From Adineta steineri (Eukaryota > Rotifera > Eurotatoria > Adinetida > Adinetidae): a DNA stretch of 64,000 nt. Made by a program: the position numbers and the translations under genes. The stretch spans positions 101,688-165,687 of the forward strand of contig CAJNOI010000183.1 in assembly GCA_905250115.1 (NCBI GenBank), in the 5' to 3' direction. The stretch's first letter is position 1, and each line of letters opens with the position of its first letter. The notes beneath the pieces were generated by a model. It was not told where the DNA came from. It did no database searches and saw only the letters and a list, made by a program, of their open reading frames with translations. This document shows, in pieces, positions 11,232-20,839 of the stretch.

Positions 11232-12167
11232 ATGTTGTTATTAATAGGATTAAGTAGTGGTGGATTAAAATCAAGGATCAAATGTCGATTTCCTGGAAAA
11301 GATCAAAATATATTTTTGACAGGTGAAAACATTTCAGGTACGATTGATTTTTCCAATAATTTCGGCAGCTTGAAATTGAAGCGTATTGAAATACAACTCA
11401 TTGGTAAGGTTTTCTACTCACACTACACTGGAGCCTACAAACAGGCGGCAACTCTCTATCGCATGAATATTTTGAATAAAGTACACATTGTAAACTCTTA
11501 TAATAACAAACGTATTTCTCTTCCATCATATAGCAATCATAGTTGGCCATTTCATTTCCCTCTTGAAAATTCCTTACCGTCCTCAGCTGGAGCAAAACGA
11601 CACAATATACTGTATATTTATTACTTCATTCGTATTGTATTTACCAGATCTCAATGGTACAGACGGAATATTCAAAAGGAATTTCCTGTTATTATCAAAC
11701 ATGCATCGCTGCCTGTCAATTCGACACAACTCGAAGTAGAAGAGACAAATCGCAATGGTGTTCGTGTTCAACTCATTCTTCACAAGAATGTCGTCAACAT
11801 TGGAAACAACTTTTCATTTACCGTCGATATACATAACCGACAGGATTATCTGATACGTTTAACAACGATGAATGTTTTACAACATATCGACTTTCTTCCT
11901 CACTATGCAAATAGAAAAACACGTATGTTTGAACGAGATCTGGAAATCACCGATCACTTTCGAGACATAAACTTTCGCAAAAACTACCAAATGCATGTAC
12001 CCAACACAACTCTACCCACTTTTACACATTATTATCTTTCGAAAGATAAAAATCAATCAGTTAGCATAAGTCACATACTTCAATTGAAAGTTGATCTTGG
12101 TGAGCCTTCTACAGATATTCTTCTAGAACTTCCGTTCATTATTACTAATCATCAGACAAACAACTGA
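11232..12167 (+). CDS. Arrestin-domain-containing protein (alpha-arrestin type)
   Basis: A single frame of 311 residues. Residues 20-60 contain FLTGENISGTIDF followed by LKRIEIQLIGK, the pattern of an arrestin N-domain (a 'G-x-x-v-s-G' turn and an 'i-x-l-x-G' strand). A second half (about 165-308) begins LPVNSTQLEVEE and reads as the arrestin C-domain. Alpha-arrestins act in the cytosol as adaptors linking membrane receptors and transporters to ubiquitin ligases. No PPxY motif was seen, so ligase recruitment is not evident. An acceptor-like ATTAATAG lies directly before GATTAAGTAG at 11259, so the real start could sit in an undetected upstream exon and the first ~9 residues are uncertain. The 3' end is firm. 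Confidence 0.7.
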   Translation: MLLLIGLSSGGLKSRIKCRFPGKDQNIFLTGENISGTIDFSNNFGSLKLKRIEIQLIGKVFYSHYTGAYKQAATLYRMNILNKVHIVNSYNNKRISLPSYSNHSWPFHFPLENSLPSSAGAKRHNILYIYYFIRIVFTRSQWYRRNIQKEFPVIIKHASLPVNSTQLEVEETNRNGVRVQLILHKNVVNIGNNFSFTVDIHNRQDYLIRLTTMNVLQHIDFLPHYANRKTRMFERDLEITDHFRDINFRKNYQMHVPNTTLPTFTHYYLSKDKNQSVSISHILQLKVDLGEPSTDILLELPFIITNHQTNN

Positions 12168-12293
12168 TCATATGGCACTATTACTTGTAAACTACAAATT
12201 TCTTTTTTTTTATTAGAACTAGATGAAAAATTAATTGAATAAGTTTTATTGTCACATTCACATAGAAAGTTTATGTATTTCCACATATATATA

Positions 12294-13594
12294 TGAGTGA
12301 ATTGCAACTTTTTGGTACAATTAGATTTTTGATGTATTTCGCTAATAACTCGAGTTTGCGCCAGCCGATTTCAACGATTTTTTGATATGTTATAGTGCTT
12401 GAAACACCTCACTGCGGTGCAAAATTTCAGCTCAGTAGCTCATGTTATTGCTGAGTTATAAAAAATTTATGATGAAAAAATGTCATTTTTTCATGACATA
12501 TGCTAAGAAAAGGAAATTTTTCGACTATAAAGAGGCAAGAGGAAAAGGATATAATTAACCTATTTTGTACAGTTTTTGACGCTCTATCGAAATATGTAAC
12601 TAATTTTAGTCTGAATTTTCATTGATTCGTTCATCTACTGGTCGCATTGTTTAACAGACACTTGTTCGTTTTTATGTAGAGTGACACAAACACAGTTCTA
12701 GCTCAGCCTATGATAGAGCTGGCAGCGCGCGGATGATATAAAAAGAAAGCCAACACTTTAACTAGAAAACTGATGTAAAAAGGTTCTCTCTTATCAAGTT
12801 TATTTCAAACAAAAAAAACGAACTTTCGAAAAAAAAAAAGATTTTTACTCACTTTGTAGAGTGACAATTTGAAAATTGTCTGATTCATAACTCGCGAACG
12901 GGTCGTTAGATTGAGCTCAAATTTTTAGAGAATGTGTAAAACAAAAAGTTCTATTAGTGGTAAAAATTTCAGCCTTTGATCTCTTACCGTTCAAGAGAAA
13001 TTTACATTATACTGAAAAATGTAGAGTGACGTTTTTTTCGAAAATTATGTAGAGTGACGATTTTTGCAAATTGTCTGCTTTATAACTCTCGAACGGGTCA
13101 TCAGATTTAGTTGAAATTTTTAGAGAATATATAAAACAAAAAGTTCTATTAGTGGTAAAAATTTCAGCCTTTGATCTCGTACCGTTCACGAGAAATTTAC
13201 ATTATACTGGAAAAAAATGTAGAGTGACGTTGTTTTTGAAGATTGTCTGATTTATAACTCGTGAACGGGTCATCAGATTTAGTTGAAATTTTCAGAGAAT
13301 ATATAAAACAAAAAGTTCTATTAGTGGTAAAAAATTCAGCCTTGGATCTCGTACCCTTCTCGAGAAATTTACATTATACTGAAAAATGTAGAGTGACGTT
13401 TTTCAATAAAATAACGTTTTTTATGGTACATTTACATTGAGTAAGTCATATCTCAGCTAATATGCGGTAAAGTGTTGGGAAATTTTTACTGTGTAGCACA
13501 GGCATAGAGTCTAATAAAATGCACTGATCAGAAATTGTCTAGGTCTACTTTCATTTTTTCGCATCAATTGTACCAAAAAGTTGCAATTCACTCA
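12294..13594. mobile_element. Non-autonomous Tc1/mariner-like element with internal tandem repeats
   Basis: A perfect 29-bp terminal inverted repeat begins TGAGTGAATTGCAACTTTTT at 12294; its inverse ends at 13594. TA flanks both sides (12292-12293, 13595-13596), the target duplication of Tc1/mariner elements. Total length is 1301 bp. The right half holds about three tandem copies (from 12855, about 13048 and 13218) of a 165-190 bp unit. Each unit starts TGTAGAGTGAC and contains CGAACGGGTC, AAAACAAAAAGTTCTATTAG and GAGAAATTTACATTATACTG. There is no transposase frame. Confidence 0.85.
12855..13398. repeat. Tandem array of ~170-190 bp units inside the TA-flanked element
   Basis: Three full units and a fourth start recur at TGTAGAGTGAC. 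They are about 85-90% alike by eye; differences include AACTCGCGAACGGGTC versus AACTCTCGAACGGGTC. The array is confined to the transposon. Confidence 0.8.
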
Positions 13595-13596
13595 TA

Positions 13597-14665
13597 TTAA
13601 GAATCAATAATTTTTAACAATATCCTCACTCACATTCAATTTTACTCTTTGCTAGAAACAGTTACAAGTGAATTTTCGATGAACCTTTAAACGCTCATTT
13701 TCCATTTATTACATGCTCCCGTCCTTTGACCATGTGGTATTTATATAGTTGAATTTTATTTGCAAGTCTAGTATCTCTTTACTAATAATATTGCTGCAAG
13801 CACACAGCCTTCAAAAGTAGTTGTTTTACTCGTTACGTACTGGAATATTGAGTCAAAAATTACTTTCTACTCATCAGAATATTGAACGAAACTACATTAA
13901 CGTAGAGGTCACGATAGAAAATTGTGTGTTTATTCCTATACTGCAGGGTAAACTGCAGGATTCTGTTGAATAACACTCTATATAATACATCTTAAGTTAA
14001 AAAGTATTCGTTTGGTCACCAGATTTTCAAATTAGGATTATTGAACGCTCTCTAAACGAGGATTAGTTCTGAGAACTACAGCTTATAGAAATTTCATACA
14101 TATATCGTCAACGAATAAATATTATTTCATTTGATTAACAGTCGTATGTTTTTCTCTAATGATGCAGTATGAAAAAGAAGTACGCATATAATATAATTTT
14201 GAAGTAACTCTTATTACTTTAATATTTAATATAGGATTGTATAATCTCTAAAGCCTAATCAACTATGAACTCGCTTCCCATATATCACTCATATTATTAT
14301 TAAATTTTCAAGAGCGTATATATGTATATTATCCGCACAAACATATATACGATTCGAGTGGCTCTTGAATTTTTTTAAACCAAAGACCAATTATTGTATG
14401 ATGAATTAATAAATTTATTTGATGATTATGCAGAATAATTTAGCATAAACTATTTTTGGTTAATTTTTTTTCTATCTAATAAATATATGTATAAATATGA
14501 GACTGTTTAAATGGTTTTATACCTTCAATCAAATTTGAGCGATAATATTCTAACATAATTCATCCGATCTTACTTTGATATTATTCAATTTATTGTGAGT
14601 TTTTTTTATTTCTTAACGACAAATTAAATATATGATTATACCTAGTATATCGAACGATCCACATC
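13597..14665. other. Intergenic, A+T-rich
   Basis: No gene was recognised between the TA-flanked element and the small secreted peptide gene. A promoter for the peptide would lie at its right edge. Confidence 0.4.
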
Positions 14666-14854
14666 ATGAACAAATTCATTGTGATTCTGGTTGTAATGAT
14701 GGCAATATTTTTGGTTGCTAATGCAAATCCCCTTCAGGACAAGGGTTGGGGATGTTATACGCCTTGTATGACATACAAAATATGCCTGGGCAGTGGTGCT
14801 ATTAAAGGTGATATGTCACGCTGCCAAATGCCTTCCGGTTGCGGATGCCGTTAA
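14666..14854 (+). CDS. Small secreted cysteine-rich peptide
   Basis: 62 residues. Residues 1-20 form a clear signal peptide (basic start, hydrophobic core, cleavage probably after VANA). The mature part of about 42 residues holds six cysteines, enough for three disulfides, with paired cysteines near both ends (GCYTPC and GCGCR). Such short secreted, disulfide-rich peptides act outside the cell as defence peptides, inhibitors or signals; the family is not recognised and no activity can be claimed. The A+T-rich flanks, the sudden rise in G+C within the frame and the clean signal peptide argue that it is real despite its size. No intron is needed. Confidence 0.6.
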   Translation: MNKFIVILVVMMAIFLVANANPLQDKGWGCYTPCMTYKICLGSGAIKGDMSRCQMPSGCGCR

Positions 14855-15547
14855 TCTGGAAAGTGATATTTTATCATTTATTGTATCACTTTCGTTTCTA
14901 AGAAAGAACTTTTCGATCACAAAAAGTTTTATTTCTCTTTAATTATATCTTTACTTTCTTTTCATTAATCAAAAATAAACAAGCGCGCTTAATCATCAAT
15001 CGATGAACACTCTCGTTAATGGCGAAAAACGTTCAGAGTCAACAATCAAATTGATTTTTTAGCAATGCTAAATAGACTTGAAGATGTGGATATAGGTGGT
15101 AGCTTAGGGTGTGAATGTACCAGATTCACTACCCAAACACACACATTTAGTTTTGTCCACATCCTAATTTTTATAAAAATGTCTCTCTTCTCCTTGCCTA
15201 TCTTTGTAAAATCGTGTGCAAGGATGTGAGTGTGAGGGTGGGACTTTTTCAACTCTTTATTCGTTCCACACCCACACCCTGGTTTGACAAATATCATATG
15301 GAAAGACGAATAAAATAGGTCACTTGTGTATATTTGAATAATCAGTTATTTAAAAATATGAAAATGTCTGAATCGTACTGACAAACAAACATCAAATATT
15401 TATTATAAAAATCTAAACCATGTATATCCAATAACTTAACAAAGAACTAATCAAGTTTTCTTTACTAAATTCCCTATCCTCATCTAAATTATAGATATCT
15501 CTATTCAATAGTTCAAAAAATCGTAAATCAGATTATAACACTTTTAA
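14855..15547. repeat. Intergenic with TGTGGG-like G-rich/C-rich tracts
   Basis: Between 15080 and 15290 several tracts resemble telomere-type repeat: TTAGGGTGTGAATG, ATGTGAGTGTGAGGGTGGG and, on the other strand, CCACACCCACACCCTGG. They oppose each other, so the stretch could fold on itself. The minus-strand frame at 15046-15297 is a by-product of these repeats. Confidence 0.45.
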
Positions 15548-16260
15548 GGCCCCCCCCACTCGAAAAAATCGATTTTCGTCAAAAAAGTCGAAATGGAGAT
15601 AAATGCATAGGAAGATAGCCTGAAGTTTGCTCTTTCAGAAACACTATGGTTTTTATTTGGTACTCCTGGGTTTTTGATGATTTAGGCCATGTTTTGCTTA
15701 AAAAATAGGCTTTTTTCATAGAAAACCTAAAATGTTTTTCGTTTTTTCTCAGTTAACACTTTTTCGAGCGCACATCCAAAATTTCTTGACCAAGGAGCGT
15801 CCAATATTTGAAATTTTTTTTTATTTGAAAGAGTATGTCAAGGCGCAGGGCATGATAGAGTCCTTTTTTAAAAAAAAATTTTGCTTTGATTTTATATACA
15901 AACATTAATATGAGTAGGCACCCATTTTTTAAGAGTTTTTGAGTCATTGACATTGTGCCTTGTTTTCGTCGTGGAAAAAGTAAATATTTTAAAAAAAAGG
16001 CTCTACCATGCCCTGCACCTTAACATACTCTTTCGAATGATAAAAAAATTTTTTTAATTTTGGGCGCTCCTTGGCACCGAAATCTTGGATGCCAAATCAA
16101 CTACTTTTGACCCTTACTTGGTGCATATCTCCTCAAGACGTCGTCGGATCGGGCTGAAATTTTTACCACAGCTTCTCCAGTATAGGCCCAACATATCCTG
16201 AAAATTTCATGCGATTCGCACGAGCCAATCCTGAGAAAAGTTTTTGAGTGGGGGGGGGCC
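15548..16260. mobile_element. piggyBac-like (TTAA) element with poly-C ends and an internal long inverted repeat
   Basis: Both borders show TTAA (15544-15547 and 16261-16264), the target duplication of piggyBac elements. The ends are GGCCCCCCCCACTCGAAAAA and, inverted, GGCCCCCCCCCACTCAAAAA. The 713-bp body has no transposase. Inside, about 15770-15875 and 15985-16090 are imperfect inverted copies: GGAGCGTCCAA... and AGGGCATGATAGAGTCC pair with GGGCGCTCC and GGCTCTACCATGCCCT. The element is therefore a large fold-back. Confidence 0.75.
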
Positions 16261-16353
16261 TTAATCAAGATGGAAGAACTCATTATTCTGTAGATTTTAT
16301 TTGAAATGTAGAGTAAGTCATTTATTCTGAATTAATAAAAATAAAATACACAA

Positions 16354-17275
16354 TCAACATTCTATTCGATTATCTTGATTTTTCAAGTCTTCTCTTAATT
16401 CGGGCGAGATATTATTATTCCAGAGCCATAGTTGCTTGAGTGTCTATGTGAAATGATAAAAATGAGAGACTTACAGTGAAGGAGAAAATAGAATTACTGT
16501 GTTATATAGTAGGATATTAGCGATATGATCTGCCGCTTCATCTCCAATTGGATTTCCACTAAGATCGAGTATTTCGAGTATCTATATGAAAAGATTGAAA
16601 TGAGCAAGATGAAGACGAAAAATAGATCAAGAATACCGTGTTGTGTTGTAGAGCAGTAGCGAAACTTTGTACTCCTTGGTCTTCGATTTTATTGTTCCAA
16701 AGATGTAGTGTGGTGAGTGTCTATGTGAGAAGTTAAAGACATCAGAGATAGAGACAGAAGAAGAATTACTTCATTATATTGTAGAGCATTAGCAAGATAT
16801 TGTGCTCCTTGGTTTCCGACTTCATTCCCAAGGAGATTTAGACAGATCAATTTCTATATAAAAAGTATACATGAGAGAGCAAGAGAAAAAGACACAAAAG
16901 AAAATCACCGTGTTGAATCGTAGAACATCTGCAAGATATTGTGCTCCTCGATCTCCAATTTTATTTCGGAGAAGATTCAATGTGGTGAGTGTCTGCGCAA
17001 AAAATATAAATGGTGAATATAGAAGAAAAAGGAGAAAGATGAATAGTTACTTTAATGTATCGTAAAGCAGCAGCGAGATGTTCTACTCCTTCATCTTGCA
17101 CTTTATTATCATGCAAATCTAATGAAGTGATTGTCTGTATCAATAGAACTAGATAAGAGAGATAGAGAGAAAAGTGATGCTAAGTTACCATGTTATGTTG
17201 CAAGGCATCAGCAAGATGTTGCGCTCCTCGATTTTCAATGTGATATACGCAGAGATTGAGTATACCGAATGGTGT
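16354..17275 (-). CDS. Leucine-rich-repeat protein, one repeat per exon (5' end not found; possibly a fragment)
   Basis: Eight minus-strand exons each encode one ribonuclease-inhibitor-type LRR: 17189-17275, 17051-17134, 16909-16992, 16770-16853, 16637-16720, 16498-16581 and the terminal 16354-16443, with six of the internal ones exactly 84 nt. One more unit would be expected upstream. Each repeat follows the pattern TLTTLxLxxNxIGDxGAQxLAxALxxNT, and all introns are phase 0 and 54-68 nt. The last exon diverges and ends NQDNRIEC-stop. Proteins of this build use a curved LRR surface for protein binding. The first visible exon is degenerate (LNLCVYHIENRG), and no start or preceding domain is apparent upstream to the F-box gene, so this may be a decaying 3' fragment. 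By strict count I list seven exons; an eighth upstream is not seen. Confidence 0.65.
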
Positions 17276-18022
17276 CTATATAAAAAGATATACATATTAA
17301 TAAAAACGAATGAAGTTTATCGTAATCATCTGATTGATTATTTTGTGTCACGCTTAAGGAGATAGAAGAACGAGATGAAAACGTATTAGAAACAAAATTG
17401 TTTTTTTGCTCAAAAATTTCTATAGTATGTATTTTTTAATAAGATATCATGACTTATACAAAGGTGGTGCCTTTTTCAGATAGATACTCTATTATGTGAT
17501 GAATTCACGATCTCACTCAAATAATTTCTTTCGATATATTACAGGGTAGCTACATAGTATTGATTATTCAACGATAAACGAAAGGCATTTATAAACTAAG
17601 TATTATACTAGCTCTTACAGAATCTGATAAGACAGAAATAGTAATTTTCAATACACGCTTATAATAAAAAGCCCGGCCAACGAAATTGTTTTGTTTAGTA
17701 TTGAAATATTACTGACTACAAGTGTTTTCTTGAATCAGAAAGTAAAAAATATACGGTTTCCATAACAAAGCTCAAGTTGATTCTTGCGTATCTATTATGT
17801 TTAGTACTGATCTGAACAGCTAGAAACATGAAGTAGTATCATTTAACGAGAGTAACAAGTACAAAGGTTTTAACCGATTGCTATATAGATATCTTTAGAT
17901 CTACTGGAACAACGAAGGGAAAACTGGAACGGTAAATGATTGTCTCTCACACTACTTCTTCTTATCTATATGCTAGGTATCTCTCTTTTTCAATCTGGCG
18001 GCTGCTTGACTTCTGACTCTCT
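17276..18022. other. Spacer between LRR fragment and F-box gene
   Basis: No LRR exon or other coding segment was recognised. It could be a long intron if the F-box and LRR parts belong to one gene, as both lie on the minus strand. Confidence 0.35.
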
Positions 18023-19216
18023 CTATAAAATATGTGACTGAGATAAGAGAAGATACATTTGGATTGATGATCTAGCTAAATAAACAACGTGTCGAATTAT
18101 ATAGATCAAAGATAAAATTGTCATTCTATATTTAGAATAGGTTCTCGAGCGTACCTCATCTGCAATGATGTTAACTTCCTCATGGATTGGTCGTTGAGTG
18201 ATGCGACAAATATTATCTATCCATGATACTTCACATCTTATCAGAGAATTATATTCAATACCATATATCGGTGTCGTATGAAGCCAGATCGCACGAAATC
18301 TTGGATTATAAGCACAAGTGACAAAATAACGTTTGTTATCAAGGTAGAAAGGTGCTCGAAACGAATCCATGATTGATTCGAGACTAATAAAGCGTTGGTC
18401 ATTGGAGTAAGTGTAAGAGAAGAAAAATTCAAATTTATCGAGTACTGGCAAGTTGGTTTGAATGAAATTTTGCCAAGTAGAGCCATTAAACACATAATCG
18501 AATAATGTTCTGTAGGAAATTAATTTGAGATGTTTCAATGAAGGTATTGGTAAAACCAGGAGTGCAAGATTGCCTTGTGATATGTAATTATCAGTAACCG
18601 TTAGAGATGTTAAGCGTGAATCGAAATGGGATGTCAATGATAGCGACGGTGTATTATTCAAATAGTTAAAACTGCAATTTCTCATGACGAGTGTTCGTAA
18701 ATTGGGTAACTGTTGAAGAATAACCAGATATTCGTTATATGTACAATCTTGAATTGCTAAATAATTCAATATCCATTGATCTGATGAAACCAAAGTCAAT
18801 ACGTTTGCATATTCTCTTTCACATAATTCAATCGAAAGTGAAATAAGATAATTCGTTTTCACACGTTCTAAGATATATCTAAGGTCTTGATTGTTGATTT
18901 GATAGAGTGTTAATGATCGAAGTCTACTAAATCGACTAATATTAAACACCGAATTGAATAGTTGTATATGATTTTTTATTCGCGAGTCAGAGATTATCAG
19001 TGAAATGACATTTTCGGGTTTAATAAAACGAGAGATTGCTAACATGGAACTAAGCCTTTGTGAATTGCAGATGAGATTTATTCGATTATATGTCCTGACA
19101 ATCTCATCGAGTCTTTTGCAGACACAACGAACGGAAAATAGAGTTGGTTGAAGATCACAATAATCCAATACATGATGGATTACTTCTGTAGGAAGAACAA
19201 GAAGAGACATATTCAT
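18023..19216 (-). CDS. F-box protein with leucine-rich C-terminal region
   Basis: 397 residues from the ATG at 19216. Residues 4-45 read LLVLPTEVIHHVLDYCD...SVRCVCKRLDEIV, a good F-box (LP-x-E-v, ylp-l-x-s, vck-r). F-box proteins bind SKP1 and bring substrates to an SCF ubiquitin ligase. The rest holds irregular leucine-rich strands (RSLTLYQI, RTLVMRNCSF, SLTVTDNY, KHLKLISY), a likely substrate surface. The last ~45 residues are hydrophobic and less typical. A possible donor (GAG then GTACGC, about 18155) suggests the true 3' end could be spliced, possibly into the LRR exons downstream. Confidence 0.75.
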   Translation of the reverse strand: MNMSLLVLPTEVIHHVLDYCDLQPTLFSVRCVCKRLDEIVRTYNRINLICNSQRLSSMLAISRFIKPENVISLIISDSRIKNHIQLFNSVFNISRFSRLRSLTLYQINNQDLRYILERVKTNYLISLSIELCEREYANVLTLVSSDQWILNYLAIQDCTYNEYLVILQQLPNLRTLVMRNCSFNYLNNTPSLSLTSHFDSRLTSLTVTDNYISQGNLALLVLPIPSLKHLKLISYRTLFDYVFNGSTWQNFIQTNLPVLDKFEFFFSYTYSNDQRFISLESIMDSFRAPFYLDNKRYFVTCAYNPRFRAIWLHTTPIYGIEYNSLIRCEVSWIDNICRITQRPIHEEVNIIADEVRSRTYSKYRMTILSLIYIIRHVVYLARSSIQMYLLLSQSHIL

Positions 19217-19416
19217 CGCGGAAATATCGCTTGACTATTATTCACTTTTTTGGGCAGTGATCTAAACAAATAATTGTAATTCAAGTGATAGTTTATATAT
19301 ATTTTTTCAAAGATATATCTTTCAACTAAAAAATCAATAGTTTGAAAAAAACGACTAACATCAGTATAAAAGCGAAAGGATGTGTACGCCGTCTTACATT
19401 TTGTCGTATGAAATTT

Positions 19417-19737
19417 ACGTAAGTGAAGTAAGCAGCCGATTCGAGTGTTTCCACCGGCGATTCGTCTATAATGCGTTCCAGACGAGTTCCAGGCACAACT
19501 CGACGAGCCCTATCGAATGGTGTGCTCAGATTTTCCGTAGCACAAAGTAAATTTTTTAGACCTACAGATGGCGCCACCAAAATCGAAAATGTTTTACTTT
19601 AAGCTACGAAAAATCTGAGCACACCATTTGATAGAGCTCGTCGAGTTGTGCTTGGAACGTGTCTGGAACCCTCTGGAACGCATCACTGGCGAATCGCCGG
19701 TGGAAATACTCGAATCGGCTGCTTACTTCACTCACGT
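19417..19737. mobile_element. Fold-back element with long terminal inverted repeats and 9-bp target duplication (Mutator-like)
   Basis: The direct repeat ATGAAATTT flanks both sides (19408-19416 and 19738-19746). Inside are ~145-bp inverted arms. The left starts ACGTAAGTGAAGTAAGCAGC; the right, inverted, starts ACGTGAGTGAAGTAAGCAGC. They stay alignable through CCACCGGCGATTCG, CACAACTCGACGAGC and ATGGTGTGCTCAGATTTT, leaving a spacer of about 30 bp. A 9-bp duplication with very long arms is the signature of Mutator-like elements. There is no coding capacity. Confidence 0.8.
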
Positions 19738-19746
19738 ATGAAATTT

Positions 19747-20839
19747 GTGTTTAAACAAAATTACAAATGAACCGATTTCTCCAAAGACTCATATTATCTG
19801 TATAAAATTCTAAAATCCATGTGCACATTTTTCGATCAAAAAGAAAGTATGATGAAACTGTAGAGCTAACTTGATATTATTCTGATAACTATAAAATAGT
19901 CAGCATAAAATGTCTTACCTGTTTCGTTTGAATAACAAGTTTATCGCCGTTGAATGAAGAATTCTTTCTAATGCAAAAGTATCATATAGAATAAAAAAAC
20001 CCAGTCATGACTCAGTATTACCCAATAACAATGCGTTGTAAATATACGAGAAAAAATAAGCAGTAAGAGTAAATATCCAAAAAAAGGAAAGAAAGAAACT
20101 TAGCAAATTCAAATCGCACATGTCTACCGTATTTCATTTTGCTTTTTATAAGCGAATATATGTATTATTCGTTCGCTGTTCTTTCTTTTCTTCACATAAA
20201 TCTATCTATCTGGTATTTTCCTTCTTTTATACATATATGATTATATGGGATTTTATCCTTCTCTCTCACATATATGTTCTTATGGTATTTTCCTTTCTTT
20301 CTCTTAACTCGTTCTTCTTTTGTTCTTTTTACTTATATTGAAATTTTCAAGTGATGAATGAAAGGACATCACTTAAGTGTTTACCTACATTATATTGTAT
20401 TACAAGAAATAGGAATAATCCAAAGTAACCATTTCTTGTTCTATAAATAGTCGCGTTTTATTCTTAAATAAATCGAACTGTCATTAAGCTTCCAAAACTA
20501 TCATCTTATACAAGTTACACTGTAACACTTTTAGGATAGCGTCATGTTTTATACAATATTTTTTCATATTTCAACACTAGTAATGTAAAAGAAAACCTTC
20601 ATGTTGTAAAAAAACAACAAGCTAATCCACTTACTTGTTTTGATAGATGGCGGGTGATATTGGAAGGATTTATAAGTAATGATAAAAGACGACTGTAACT
20701 GTACTTTGAGAGTGTGAAGTGAATTTGATGCTCAAACTCACACCCACCCTCTATTTTTTCTCTCTCTTTCTATCTTATATTATTATGTAAGTACAATAAA
20801 ATGAAGTTCGTTTTTCATGTAATACAAAAAAGCAGAAAT
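19747..20839. other. Intergenic region
   Basis: Contains pyrimidine-rich tracts (20150-20340) and, at 20697-20756, an opposed pair of G-rich/C-rich tracts (GAGAGTGTGAAGTG and CTCACACCCACCCTC). No gene was recognised. Confidence 0.4.

Noticed and set aside
15046..15297. 83-codon minus-strand frame
   Set aside because: It translates the CACACCC/TGTGGG-like tracts, giving His/Cys-rich low-complexity sequence with no domain.
16354..19216. Single F-box plus LRR gene
   Set aside because: Both parts are on the minus strand and could be joined, but ~750 bp between them has no recognisable exon and the first LRR exon is degenerate. Kept as two entries with the possibility noted.
20120..20341. 73-codon hydrophobic frame
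   Set aside because: Comes from a pyrimidine-rich tract (TTC/TCT/TTT codons); no conserved motif.
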